From Chloromonas sp. AAM2 (lineage: Eukaryota; Chlorophyta; Chlorophyceae; Chlamydomonadales; Chlamydomonadaceae): 64,000 nucleotides of DNA. The notes beneath the pieces are model-generated. The model saw nothing but the letters and a program-made list of their open reading frames with translations. It did no database searches and was not told the origin of the DNA. The position numbers and the translations under genes are program-made. This document shows positions 24,374 to 36,900 of the stretch, piece after piece. The number at the start of each line of letters is the position of its first letter. The first letter of the stretch is position 1. The stretch covers positions 1-64,000 of the forward strand of contig QAXH01000769.1 of the NCBI GenBank assembly GCA_004335635.1. Direction: 5' to 3'.

Positions 24374-27300
24374 ATGAGTGCTGCAGGGTCTAGCAAACCT
24401 GCCAAGAGCAGGAAAAAGGCCAAGGGCAATGAGGAAGAGGAGCATGAGGGCTTGCAGGAGGCAGCTCCTATGGACATAGACCCGCCTGTACAGAAGGCCA
24501 AGGCAAAGCTACCTGCCAACTTGGAATTGCAACGAACCCACCTGATCGTGGGACCAGAGATGAACCGACATGTGAGTGCATGCAGTGAAGAATATGCGGC
24601 ATGGGCGAGTCTGTAGTAGTCCACAGTGGCCATGCGGTGGGCGCAGCAGGGTATTGTGTGCCAACCACTCTAGGAGCCCCTTCTCGTGTCTGTGCCTGCC
24701 TACATTCCAACGGTGTTGGATAATAAGCAAGGTGTTTGAATGGGAGTGTGGTTATGCAGGGACGCGCACACGTGCATTCATGGGCAGACAGGCCTGAGCG
24801 TGCAGACAAGGCATGCTTGTATGCCAGTCACAGTAGCATGTGCACCACTCTTTACATCTTAACTGCAGACAGCTACAGTCACGTCAGCCAATGCCTACCT
24901 TCCTTTGGGGATAGACAACGCATGGAATTTAGCAGAATTCAAGGCAGACTTTCAGATTAAGGTGAGACCTGCTGTTTGCCTCCACGGACGTGTTGGCATC
25001 TACACACGTTTCTAAGGTAAGGTGCAGGGATTGTGCCAAATTCATGTTTATTGGGAGACTCGTCCCATTTGTGTCCTTGTGTCTGTCACGCGACGCCTGA
25101 TTTCACACTATTGAGGTGCTACAGATGGTAGCATACACAGGCTTTGTGGTCACTGGTTGTTGATGGGTGTTGATGGGTTTGTGGTCACTGGTTGTTGATG
25201 TGCCATAGCGGAAAAAGCGCTATTGTAGTATCTGTCGATTCGCCTGACACGACATGTTGGGGTCGCTGTACATGTTGTGCCTTACATGGCCGCACTTGAC
25301 CCTCTCTTGTTCACTTTTACCCTTTTCCGTCCTGCTTCGCCTCGTCTCTATGCCCATTGTCACACTGGTTTTGCTTTACCTTTACACACAGGTAAACCGC
25401 TTAGACAGCGAGGTGATCCAATTCGACATTATCGGCATTGACCCAGCGGTAGTCAATGCGTTGCGGCGGATTCTCATAGCTGAGGTGCCCACAGTGGCAA
25501 TAGAGAACGTGTACATTATCAACAACACATCCATCATTCAGGTCAGTGCGGGATCCTAGAGGGACGCACCCGATAAACATCACGCCCTGGTCTGGGGTTT
25601 GGTACGAGTGGTTGTGGCCAGGGGTCAGGTGCAAATGTCAGGCCTTGGGCAAGGAATAGTATGCCATAACGCCCAAATGACTGAATGAAACTATTTGACC
25701 TGGTTTGTCACATGGCATTTTGGGCCTTGCAGCACCAGAAGTGTCACCATGACCATCACGTTGCTGGCATCGCACTGTGGCTCAGCGATCCTCAGTCTGC
25801 CTGCTTGCATTGTTATCAGTGCTCGCACTACACATCCAAGGCATCACACCTAAGGTTTTGCGACCTGGTGTGGTTGCCAGTCAAGTCGCCCCATAAACCG
25901 CAAGTCAAGTCGCCCCATAAACCGCAAGTCAAGTCGCCCCATAAACCGCAAGTCAAGTCGCCCCATAAACCGCAAGTCAAGTCGCCCCATAAACCGCAAG
26001 TCAAGTCGCCCCATAAACCGCAAGTCAAGTCGCCCCATAAACCGCAAGTCAAGTCGCCCCATAAACCGCAAGTCAAGTCGCCCCATAAACCGCAACACTG
26101 CCAGACAAGGAGACTGGGCGATTTCACAAGCAGTTGCTAGTCTCCACTAAGAGCATATACACAGTAAACGTTTGTACCATTACCGTACCAATGTCACACG
26201 ATGTGCATCCCACTGTGGTGTGTTGGTGCATGCATATGCTTAGGACGAGGTGTTGTCCCACCGGTTGGGCCTGGTGCCCCTCAAGGTGGACCCGGCACTG
26301 CTGGAGCTCAAGACTGCAGAGGAGGTGGGGCTCAGAGGGGTTAGAGGAGGATGGGTGTCGATTTAAGACGTGGCGCTGATCATGGTAATGATTCCTCTAA
26401 CCCTACTCACTACTGAAGATGGTGAATGGGTCAACAGCCACATGGTATGGGAGCTGAGATTTGCGCCTGTAGAGTCGTTGAGAAGGGAGGCTACATGTGG
26501 CAGCAGCCAAGGAGGAGCAAACATAGCCAAAAACAGAATCATTGCTGTTCGCTATCAGTGCTGTCACAGATTGCCTTCCAGACCCGCTGGCAACCCACTA
26601 GCGGTATTCAATGAACGTGTGTCGTTCACGTGCTCTTCGGCTGGCAGGCGCCCAGCGAAAAGAACACGCTCGTGTTCAAGCTGGACATCACGTGCAGAAG
26701 AGAAGGGGAGCTGATGGTCAATGACAAAGGTGAGGCGATGGTCACTGGGCGGCAGTGGGATTTGGTATGGCCCGCCTATCCTATCGTACTGCACTGAGCT
26801 CAGGCCATGCTTCAATACAACGCAGCGCATCTGACAATCAGCCCCATCAAGCCTTGGATGCATGTAAGATGCAGTATGTATTGCTGGTCTGTTCCGGTCA
26901 GGCCACGGCTAGGTGTTGTGTTGACCTTCAGCTTGGGACCGCCATTAAGCAGTTGCCAAATGGCGACACTGCCTAGCACAGCGTCCACCTTAGCATACAC
27001 ACTGCACTCAACCTGTAACGTTCCATGCACACGGGCACTTGCAAGTGTGGTGTGAAGGCGTGCCCTGTGCGTGCCTCAATGCAGCATAACATACACACTT
27101 CACTTCACCTGTGACGATCCATGCAGAGCATGCACATGCCTTGATGAGTACTTGCATGGCACATCTGAGCCCGTTGCATTCACGTCTCAGCGTGTGAATC
27201 ACTCGCGCGCCCCGCAGTCCTGTCCCGTCACCTAAGCTGGGTGGAGGCGGGCAGTGAGATGCCTGAGGAGACGGGCTGCCGGTTCGCGCAGCAGGGCCAG

Positions 27301-28875
27301 GGGCACATGTTCAAGGAGGCGCCCCCAAGGCCTGTGCATGACGACATACTGCTGGCAAAGCTCAGGCCGGGACAGGTGCTCAGGGACAGGCCAGCGGACA
27401 GTCTAGCCACTGCTCTGGCCATGAGGCACACACGTGCCGGCAGCTTGTAACGCTGAGTTGCCGCTGCTAGTGCCACCGGACACAGCCTGTGTGCGCATGA
27501 CTGAATAGGAAATTAGCAGCATTGCACTCTAGTTGGGAGCTCAGATTTCCTTTCACAGCTCACGAAATGAGCATGATTCAGCTGTGCCCACGTGTGTTTG
27601 TGTTGCCACATTGTCGGCACCAGCCCGATGCAGGCTGCCACAGCAAAGCAATTCTGGCTAGCTACACACTGTTTCATATACCTGTGTGTTGGCCCTTTTC
27701 GCCTGCGTACTCCCTGCCTCCCTGCCGCATGCCCAAACCGCCGCTCTTGAATGTTGATGATTGCAGTCCATTCAGTTGGAAGCGCACTGCATCAAGGGCA
27801 TAGGCAAGGACCACGCCAAGTGGTCGCCTGTGGCCACGGCATGGTACACACTACTGCCAGAGGTGGTGTTGTTGAAGGTGAGAGAAACGGCAGAAACGTG
27901 TGGTGCACGTGGCTGTCATGGTTTGGATTTCTGCACTTGCCTGATTTTGTTCCGCCCTGGACATCGCAGGTCAGGCACTGCTGCGGCTTGAGAGTCATCC
28001 TCCCCACCTTTTCTCGCAGGATTGTCTTGCAATCCTTGTGCCCTGTTCATTTTAACGTAGCCATGTGCAGCAAGTCAGTGGTCCTACGCATCTTGCCCTT
28101 GTGCCTGTTTCTTCGGCTACGTCAGCAGGACGACGGTCCTGTGGTGTTATGGTGAACAGATCCTAACATGTACCACCTGTAGGCAATCCTTGTTTGCTTG
28201 ACTACAGCCAGTGGTATGTGATGACGTGAGCAACACGCCTCTCCACGTGGCATGCTCTGTGCAGGAGCCTGACGAGGTCCAGGCAGAAGTGCTGCTGGGG
28301 GCGGCACCTGGCCTGTTCACACGGGGGCTAGACGGCAAGCTGATTGTGGGCCAGGCACGTGAGCATGCACTGCACTTGGAAAAGGTAAGCGGCAAGACAG
28401 GGTGTTTAACCAAGGTTGCAACCGCCAAGGGTGTTCTCAATCAGACTTCTCCACAAGATGAACGCTTGAATGCCTCTATTCAATGCTGCCCTGCTAATGG
28501 CCCCCCTTGAAAAATTTCTTCAACGCTTACTGCAACACGTTCCTGCTGCAACACGCTCATTTCCTTGCATTCCTTGCGTACGTATCATGGGCTCTTCCAT
28601 GTACATCATATCAAATTACACACAAGACCCACCAAGCGTGAACGCTAGCAAGCCATTCCATGGATCAAACGAGACACCCCATGAGCGCCTGTGCGCAGGT
28701 GCGTGCGCTGCTGGAGCAGCCATCCATGGCCGAGGTAGTTCAGTACCGCAAGCGCAAGGAGCACTTCATCTTCACGATTGAGAGCACAGGCGCCATACCG
28801 CCCGAGGTGCTGTTCCAACAGGCGCTGGACATACTGCATGACAAGGCAGACAGGCTCACGAGGCTGTGCTACTGA
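24374..28875 (+). CDS. RPAC1: RNA polymerase I/III subunit RPAC1 (AC40)
   Basis: Shared alpha-like subunit of RNA polymerases I and III, the scaffold partner of AC19 in the nucleus. Nine exons (24374-24571, 24869-24961, 25392-25541, 26244-26324, 26648-26729, 27218-27375, 27767-27877, 28265-28384, 28699-28875) give about 389 residues. The N-terminus is a Lys/Glu-rich extension. The conserved alpha motif follows: [28 protein letters not shown], then [58 protein letters not shown] and the C-terminal [25 protein letters not shown]. The order and spacing match eukaryotic AC40. The start at 24374 gives [12 protein letters not shown]; an in-frame ATG at 24314 would add 20 residues. Intron 3 contains a 216-bp minisatellite. 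Exon 5 donor and acceptor are ordinary GT-AG. Confidence 0.96.
25880..26095. repeat. Minisatellite, 9 x 24 bp, in RPAC1 intron 3
   Basis: Nine apparently identical, directly repeated 24-bp units (unit contains AAGTCGCCCCATAAACCGCA). Because 24 is a multiple of three, the array stays open on several frames (VKSPHKPQ on +, LRFMGRLD on -), creating spurious ORFs. It is entirely inside the 25542-26243 intron. The lack of divergence suggests recent expansion. Confidence 0.97.
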
Positions 28876-29386
28876 ACACCAGATGGCGGGCGCCTGGCTC
28901 ATGCTATGCATGGTATTGAATCGAAGGGTGTATGACGGGCAGCCCGTCCATGTTATCACCTCACTTTTTTATCCTAGAGACCTGATGCACATGGTGCTGC
29001 ACGTGTGCTGCGGAGCGGCATAGTTGCGGTAGCCGAACCAACATTTCGTTTCGGTTTGCCTGGGCTGGCTTGAGAGAGTTTTGATGCACAGGTAGGGTGT
29101 GGCAAGGCAATGCAGACAGGCTGAGCAGACAACGTCAAACAAGGATTTCGATTGATTGCATCTGTCCTATCCTGGCTGCAACTGCGGACGTTTCTTACTC
29201 TGACAGTGTGACACTGGGAGAAGGAAAGCATGTGTTTGGGTGGCCTCTTCAGGGAACACGTGACGATGGTCTCCCGCTGCATGCTGCATGAGTCGTGCCT
29301 GGGCTGACCAGCGGAATCAAATTTCATAGGGCTGCTCAGCTCGGGTGTTGGTGCATGTTTATGATGCATGTTCACATGATACATGA

Positions 29387-29470
29387 ACCTGGCATTAGTC
29401 AAGCAGCTGCGTCCGGACAGCGCGCCCATCGGTCAGTCGCACGGCTATGATACAAAGAGCAACTGCTGCT
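29387..29470 (+). pseudogene. Fragment of a CENH3-like last exon
   Basis: Positions 29387-29423 match the start of the last exon of the H3 variant at 40911-40947 at all but two of 37 bases. The frame reads LALVKQLRPDSA, then diverges (PIGQSHGYDTKSNCC) to a stop at about 29470. No AG acceptor directly precedes it and none of the other histone-fold exons is found upstream, so it is most likely a dead partial duplication. An unannotated third copy with lost exons is the alternative. Confidence 0.7.
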
Positions 29471-29711
29471 AGGTCTGATGCTGCCAGCACAGATATTGTC
29501 AGTGTTTTCCGTTGTTTTGAATTCAGAGTAGGATTCTGTCGATCAAAGGTTGTAGCGCCAAAAGTGTTCTGTGCTTCTGGCCAAGTTAGATTTGGCATAT
29601 GGCTACTGACTGGACCCCGCCTGTGATCAGCAGGCAAATCATGGTGATTGTTCCAAAAGGCTGCATTAGGGATGTGTTTGTAAAGGCTGGCCTTCGGACA
29701 AAAAAAAAGAA

Positions 29712-29730
29712 GTTTGCCAGTTCTAGGACA
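29712..29730 (+). repeat. Dispersed 19-nt core repeat, copy 6
   Basis: Plus-strand core with one change (CTAGGACA), preceded by an A-run. It pairs as an inverted repeat with copy 7 about 330 bp downstream, homopolymer sides facing outward. Confidence 0.85.
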
Positions 29731-30044
29731 GTACAGTTGTCTGTAGTCCCAATATTGTCAGCCTTCGTGTGCAACGGTTGTAACGTGTACGGTGACAACG
29801 AACTGATCACACGCCATGAGGCGATCTCTTTCGTGTTCACGCACATCAGCCTGTCCCAGATGTGGGACCACACCGTGTACCAATACGACCTGTTCTTTTG
29901 GTTGTGGAACAACACACAGACTCTTTGAACACACACACGCAGTAACAAACAGAACACGCAGTAACACACGCAGCAGCTCACGCACACGCAGTAAGTAAGT
30001 GACCAGCAGCTGACACACACTGGTTCCAGTGACAGATTCAAAAT

Positions 30045-30063
30045 TGTCCCAGAACTGGCAAAC
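30045..30063 (-). repeat. Dispersed 19-nt core repeat, copy 7
   Basis: Exact minus-strand core followed by CTTCTTTTTTT. With copy 6 it bounds a 29700-30076 segment with about 30-bp inverted termini, resembling a small non-autonomous element. Confidence 0.85.
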
Positions 30064-31748
30064 TTCTTTTTTTCCCCTGCAAGCATTAAGAGTTACTCTG
30101 TGCTCGTCTGACACAGGCAATCAGCACAAGATTAACATTATCGTGTCATGAGCGGTGATAGCCCATCATTAAGTCAAAATTAACAATCCCTGCCTACAGC
30201 TAGAGCAGAGAATAAGTAAGCGCGGTTGTCCAGCAAGATTTCGTTGCACATCATCATCTGGTGCGCATCTACTACACCTCGTCCTTTGGACATGGCATGA
30301 CCGTCAAGGATGCCAAGGAAAGGTCGGCTGCTAGATCTGGCAAGTGAGAGATGCTGACTGGGGGCGGTGTGTGTTTGAACTGGCTGGCAGGTAAGCCGTT
30401 TGTACTGCTAGACTGGTGATAGACAATGTGATACCTGCTGTGCAATTGTGCCTTGTGCCCGGATTGGAACCTGGCCGTGATCTCATACCCTCACCGTGTC
30501 ATTAAACCTTCAACCAGGATTGCTCGGTTGCCGCTGGAAGGCGTCGCCAGTGACACAACAGCTGCAGTGAGTGACAGTGAATGACAGTAACCGCAAGGAC
30601 AGTCAGATTTGCCACTGGGAAGCCATAGTGCACAGTCTGCGCGGCGGATCACCGTGGACGTGAGTGCTTCATACATGCATGTCAGGTACCTCCTGTTGCA
30701 CATCCAACACCATGGATGTGCGCCTGCGGTTAACGCAAGCAGACGTTGTTTATCAGGAATGCGTGCCAGTCAGAAACACGTCGAGGGCGGGGCTGAGGCA
30801 GCTGATAAGGTGGCAATCACATGCTTGGCAACAGCCATCCCTGACACCTGCTGCTCAGGCAGCGCCGCATGCAGAACACCAGACACTGCAGCAAATGCAT
30901 GAAGAGGCAAGCTGGGTAGGTTGCAGCAGGCACAGGGTAAGCTACAGCCGGATGTGAGTTCAACGGCTGCTGCCTCATGCTGTGCGGCGAGGAGACAAGC
31001 TACACATGTGTGTTCGTCCAGTGTGTGGGTCCAGGTTAATATGAACTATGTAATTGCAAGGGGCGCTATGGCAGTGTTGTGTGGTCCCTTGCGGAGAAGA
31101 CGTCATTACTAAGCTCAAACTGAAAAGTTCAAAGCCGTTGCTGACTGGACACAACTTCTTTTGTCATGAACGGCTGACCTTCCCATTAGCAATCCCATGG
31201 GCCGCTACTGGCGAAAGTGCAGGCTCTTAGGCTCGCGGGAGCTGAGCTTTGGCAGTCGTACGTAACAAGCAGACTACATTTACGAGGCACTGGTGGGACC
31301 ACCTGGCCGCCGCACTTGTGGACCTTTCGCAGCAGCACCCCAGGACTTTGCTGCTGTGATATAGAGGTAAAAGCTGCGATAACGAAAAAGCTGTAAAGCG
31401 GCAGGGCCATTTGCAACGTCCGTCTGAGTGGGGAATCTCCAGCCAGTCTAGCTTTCCTCTCCTGCTAGAGCACGTTGCATGACAGTCAGGAGCATCCATT
31501 CAGGGCAGTAAGGCTCTGCGGGCGCCAATGCCGTGGTGCTGAGATGGCAGCAGTGCGGGCTTCCTCCCGCTTGCAACGCCTACAGCAGGCACAAATTACA
31601 AGCAACATGTTTATGAATGATGCCGTCACGTAACAATGTGGCCGTGTGGCTCCGCCCTTGTGAACATGATTTCCAACACAGTGCCGCCAAAAGGTGCCAC
31701 GCATTTGCATTCGCAGAAGGTTTTTGCAACAATCTACAAGCCGCCAAA

Positions 31749-33981
31749 ATGGAGGAAAATCGCGGTCGCAAGAGACGCTACCCTGTGGCAAAAATAAAGG
31801 TACGTGGGCTTGCATGCTTGCATCATGCGTGGACCACGTTCCAAGAGCTTGCGTCCATCAATTGCGCATGCACGCATGCATGTGCAGGGCGGATGGACAG
31901 CTCAGGAGGACGACCATCTCAGGAGGTGCGTCAAGCACAGTCCACTCTGTTCACACACAATTGATCAACAAGTTATGGGTGACATCAGCCATTGTAATGT
32001 TGAAACGCTACCTGCATGCACCAAACAAAGTTCAAAGGTCTTTTTCAGAATGTTGCAAAGCTTTATTCCGATCAAGTTTAAGGAAATGCAGACAGGCTGA
32101 GCAGACAGACGGCGAACAGGGATCGCAGATTGCATGCCCACTATACTCGGGAGCGCCAGCCTGGCTACCAGCTCTTGATTAGGAAACCTTGCTAGTGCAT
32201 TTCCCTCTCCCCATGCCGTAGCTGCTGTCTCTGTACTGCTTGTCCTTGCAGACTGGTTGACCAACACTCAGAAGGCAACTGGAGCGTGATTGCACGTGCA
32301 CTGAACACGTTGATGGGCAAGCCGGAAGTGTCAGGACGCATTGGCAAGCAGTGTCGTGAACGCTGGAACCACCACCTCCGTCCAGGCATCAAGACTGATG
32401 CTTGGCTAGACGAGGAGGAAGCGCTGCTGGTGGCTGCCCATGTCAAGTATGGCAACCGCTGGTCGGACATTGCACGGTGCCTTGAGGGCAGAACAGAAAA
32501 CGCCATCAAGAACCACTGGTGCGTGCTCCTGGCTGGGTCGGTGAGCAAGCCGTGGGACAGGGCAAGGGGACAGGATAGCAATATGTTGCGTATGAGCAAA
32601 CGCATAAGAATTGCACAGGCAGTATTCTGGGCTGGCAGAAGTGTCAGCACGTGTGGTGTCTGCATGAAAGTGACACGGCTTCCTGGTTTTGCCGCTTAAG
32701 CAATCACAACGTCATGCACTTCGGGCATAATTGGTATCTTGCCAGGATAAGCTCAGGTCCCCAGGTGTTAGGTGTTCAGGAGTCCATCATCATGTTGAAT
32801 AACAATCAGTTGATGACACGCTGAGTACTCCTCTAACGATCTTCGGTGGTGATCTTTGCTGTAGGAATGCAACGCTAAGGCGCAAGGAGGCCGTGGTGAG
32901 CAAGGCCGTTGCAGCCAAGGCCATGGCAGCCGGGGCCCCGCCTGCCCCAGTGACACTCAAGCTCTACATGCAGAGCATCAACCTGCTGCCTCCAGCCAGC
33001 GACGATTGCAGCGAACTGGACAAACATACGCAAGAAGCAGCCCTGCCACATGTGACAGCAGGCTTGCTTGCTGAACAGCACCAGCAGCTACAGGAACAGG
33101 TGCAGCAGCGGCCCACCAAGCTGGCCAGGACAGCCCAGTGCACCACGTCAGCCCAGGGCGTGCCGGGTGAGCCTGTCCAACAAGGCCATGCCAGTTATGT
33201 GGGTATCCCTGCTGCTGCAAGCCTTTTAGAAGCCATGGCTGGTATGCAGGGGTTGCCGATGCCTTGGCCTCAGCATCCAGTTCAGACAATTTTCCAAGCC
33301 CACCATTTGGCTGCCATGCCAGCTACAGGAAGGACTGGGCCGTCTGAGGAGTTGCAGCAACAACAAGACGATAAAGGTCCTGATCGTAAACGACAGCGAA
33401 GCAGTGGCAGCGAATACATGGAGGCTGGCAGCATTGGTCATGCCTCATCGGACATGGCATGCAGCAGCGAGTTGACTCGCCCAGCAGTCTCCTGCCGTCG
33501 CCCTCGCAGCTCCCGACGAATCAGCTTCTCTCCCACCCAAGCCAACCATGCAGTGCAGCATCTCAAGCACATTCCCATGTGCCCCCAGCAGCAACATTCC
33601 GGTCAGGTCAGCGACCGATCTGAACAGGCAGCTGTTCCGCAACACCACCAAGGCGCATTAAACCAGCCTGCAGCCCACCATGCTCCTGCCTACACGCACA
33701 GCGGACACTCCTACAGTGCAGAGCACAACAACATGGCTGGTCAGCAACAACAGGGCAAGCGTGGTAGTAGTGCAGGCGATGCATCTGGTGGTTTGGCAAC
33801 AATCGAGGACCCGGACATTCAAGCAGCGGAGATCATGCTGGCCCTGCACGCCTGTGACTTTGCACCCATGGGCATCTCGCCCAGTGCTTCCAGCGCCACC
33901 CTGGCTCCACCCCCTGTTCACTGCCAAATACTAACGCTGGCACAACAGCAATTCCTCACCTTGGCTTCTGTCACATATTGA
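31749..33981 (+). CDS. R2R3-MYB transcription factor
   Basis: Nuclear DNA-binding regulator. Four exons (31749-31799, 31888-31925, 32252-32518, 32865-33981) join to about 490 residues. R2 starts GGWTAQEDDHLRRLV and reaches GKQCRERWNHHLRP. R3 follows as DAWLDEEEALLVAAHVKYGNRW...GRTENAIKNHWNATLRRK, with Trp spacing typical of MYB repeats. The R3 sequence and the following NATLRRKE resemble the plant MYB98/MYB115/MYB119 group. R2 carries an extra segment of about ten residues (NTLMGKPEVS) between helix 2 and the GRIGKQCRERW recognition helix. The C-terminal part of about 370 residues is one exon, Gln/His/Ala-rich, with a basic patch (CRRPRSSRRISFS) that could be a nuclear signal or phosphosite. 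The frame is open upstream to 31617, so a start at 31617 (MMPSRNN) is possible; 31749 was chosen because the protein then begins with a basic MEENRGRKRR leader. Confidence 0.93.
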
Positions 33982-36900
33982 TCGCGACCGCAAGCAGTTC
34001 CACATGCCAAGAGTACATACCAGCATGCCCATTCTCCAGACAAGCCACTGCACTCTACTATTGAACGCAGCATGACCACAGCGGCAGCGCACAGGAGAAA
34101 ACCATCAACAGCGTTGCGAACGTCCATGCATCTTAAACCCACATTGCGCTGTGAGGGTTTCACGGACAAACAGCGTAGCGCGACTGCAGCCCTGTATGGA
34201 GCGCACCCTTGGGCTTGACAAGCGGATAGGCCTGGACAGCTTGCATATACCTTTGAGCACCATGACGCAAATTCTTGCTGGCCATGGTTACACACATGTC
34301 ATACATCTGTTCTCAAGCCCTCTCCATGCTTGGCTGGTCCACAGATGCAGGGCCTGACATGCGCAGCCGGCCTGCATGCTCGAGCGCAACCACGAACAGC
34401 ACGCTTCCCAAATCGCTTGCAAGCAGTGTGGCCGCACAAAATTGGGATTGTTGACTGCCCTGTGCAGTGCCTGGATGTGCTTGCACCAGGTGAGCACTCG
34501 TCCAGCACAGCATGACATCATTGAATCACATGTTTTTCGGATGTGCTCTTTGATGGGCGGGCGAGCTTGCTTGGACCCATTACCCTGAATTTGTTGAGCA
34601 GCACAGCCAGGAATTCGTTTTGAACAGGCAGGGCTTCCTGAAAGGCATCTTTTTTCTGACGGTCACTCTGGTGTTGTTGCGTAGCTAACCTAGCATTACT
34701 CGATTGATGGGATGGGCCACAAGGCCAGTGCGAATTGCTACAGGAATCCTTTGAGGTGGCTACCAGCCTATTCTTAAACTATGTGAAGTCTTTTGAGCAG
34801 AACGTGTGCGTGTTCTTGAGACGCGTGGGCAGTATTCCTTCCCTGTGTTGGCCATGGGGTGAGATGTGTGAAGCGTGTTTGCGCAGGGACTATTGCAGGG
34901 ACTTTGTGCAATCAACAGGATGAGAGGTGTCCGCACTGGCATGGCATGTCGTGTGTTGCAGGTGCTTTGGCCCTGCCACGCTGCACTGTCTTCAGGCTGG
35001 TGTGTGCCCATCCTGTCAGGTTCTGGCAGGGCAACTATCGGATTGGGAGTAAATTGCTTGATCTAGACAGTGACCTAGTTTGCATTTCCTATGCTTTGCG
35101 TATTGATGTCAGCGTGCCTGTTGTGCTTGCAATCGTCTTCCTTGGCATGCTTCATCATGCCATTCCGCTCCAGTATGACTTAAGCGCCCACCTCTGGGCT
35201 GTCTTCCTTCATTGCAGAGTTTGCATTGGGTCGGCCGGCTCTTCCCTGCCGGCTCTTCCCTGCTGTTTTATTGTTGCTCCCAGTGTGCTCTAGACAGGTT
35301 TCTGCTGTCGAATTGAATATGTCATTCATATCGGCGCACGGCGATCTCAAATTGTGTCGCCAGTGCCGCTCTCACATAGTTGACGTTTGGCTAATGCTTT
35401 GCCTTACACCGCAAATTTTCAAACATACAATTGATGCACCCCATGATTTGGATGCCATGGGGCGTTGCTGCAAGTGCTCTTTGGCCTCAGTAGTAAGAGG
35501 AAAGCGGGGTCTGCGGCAGGTCGTAACTCTGTTTTGACTGTCATGTCTTTTGTCACGGTTGTCGTATCCTTACAGTCCTTGAAATGTTGATTGTGATGGG
35601 TTTGTGTGGTTCTTGTCCTGAGTGATCACGGGGCTGCTGTGCCTGGTACTTCACAAATGATGATGTTGCGCCAGAGGTTGGGAGCACAGGCGAGCATTAC
35701 TGTGCCAAAAGTTGGGAATTTTCCTGGATGTGGCTGCCGGCTCAGCCTGACTGGCAAAATCTGTACGTGCCATTTTCGTATCGTCGTAGTATTACTATCT
35801 TCGAGTAAGGCCTTGCCATAGTGGTCAGCTGGCAATGCCTTTGTGATTGTATATGTCGTCGGTTCAGCCCAATTTGACGAGAGCGAGGTGCTTTAGGTAG
35901 CTCTTCCATCAAGAGTTTGGTAGAGCTGTTGGGCCAAGGGCTTTGGGGCCCGGACGGCATGTGATATAGTATGCATGCATTCAATTTTCTGCATGGGGAG
36001 TGCTGGTCTGTGAAGGCTCTGCCATTCAACCGCGGTATGGACTGGCCGCTGTAAAACAGTGTAATAGCAGCATGCTGCCACACAGTTGAGCCCTGATCAG
36101 CTGCACTGCACCTATTATTATCCTTATTCAAGAGACTATGCCAGCGTAATACAAGTACTGGGGACAATGCCGGACAGTGGTCCCCCTGAGCTGAACTCGA
36201 CCCCCGCGTTGTATATGTCCAAGCATTTAGAGCATTTCAGTCCAACGGCAACCAGGTAGCCAGAAGGCCCCTGATAGTAGTGTCATGCGCTTTTGAAATG
36301 ATGAAGGCCGAATAACGAAACCGACTCGGCAAAACGTCTGCTGTAACCTTGGTAGCCTTTGTCGCTGAACCAAATGTTTTGTGAAGAGTCCAACGGAAGG
36401 CACCGTGGAAGGCACCAAATAATGGCCCACCAAGCAACCAAGGGTCACCCATGACTGGCTGAATTGACATGGCTATGATTGACTGCATTGACATGGCTGA
36501 CATCACACAGCGATAGGATCTCAAATCCGGACTCCGTCCTGAGCGTGATACACATCGGCAGATTGTCAGGCTTGGATGTTGGAACCTTATGCAGCTAGTT
36601 TTGAGCACCGCACCCTGCACAGTGCACACGCAAAAAGGCATTCAGAGCCAGGTCTGGTTGAACCTTCTGAGGCCATTCCACCCTTTTGGGTCCAACGAGG
36701 TTTGCGATCAAGATAGTACCTCAAGGTTTGACCAACACCATTACCATCGCGGTGTGTCGTGTTTCCCTTCACTTTTTGGCTGGACGTGCTGGAGTCCCTG
36801 CCCTCATGTGGTTATACCCAGGCCTGTTGTTTTGGGAGAGGGAACACTCATGTTTGCCGACCCATATCTCAATTCTGGGCCGGAGGGGGCTTGACACTCC

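Larger units (their letters stand above)
28876..31748. other. Intergenic with H3-variant fragment and paired repeat
   Basis: No complete gene is supported. It contains a 37-nt match to the last exon of the H3 variant at 37-41 kb (29387-29423) and an inverted pair of dispersed-repeat cores (29712, 30045). A segment at about 29107-29130 (GCAGACAGGCTGAGCAGACA) recurs near 32088. A stretch around 30245-30345 (IYYTSSFGHGMTVKDAKERS) reads open for about 38 codons but has no recognised homology. Confidence 0.5.

Noticed and set aside
25880..26095. CRISPR-like array
   Set aside because: Units are contiguous 24-mers without variable spacers, in a eukaryotic intron; it is a minisatellite.
25685..26140. 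151-codon ORF with VKSPHKPQ repeats as a repeat protein gene
   Set aside because: It lies wholly inside RPAC1 intron 3 and is open only because the 24-bp unit is a multiple of three; the minus strand is equally open.
30455..30480. tRNA T-arm-like GGTTCCAATCC on the minus strand
   Set aside because: The stem has a mismatch and no acceptor or D-arm partner can be drawn.
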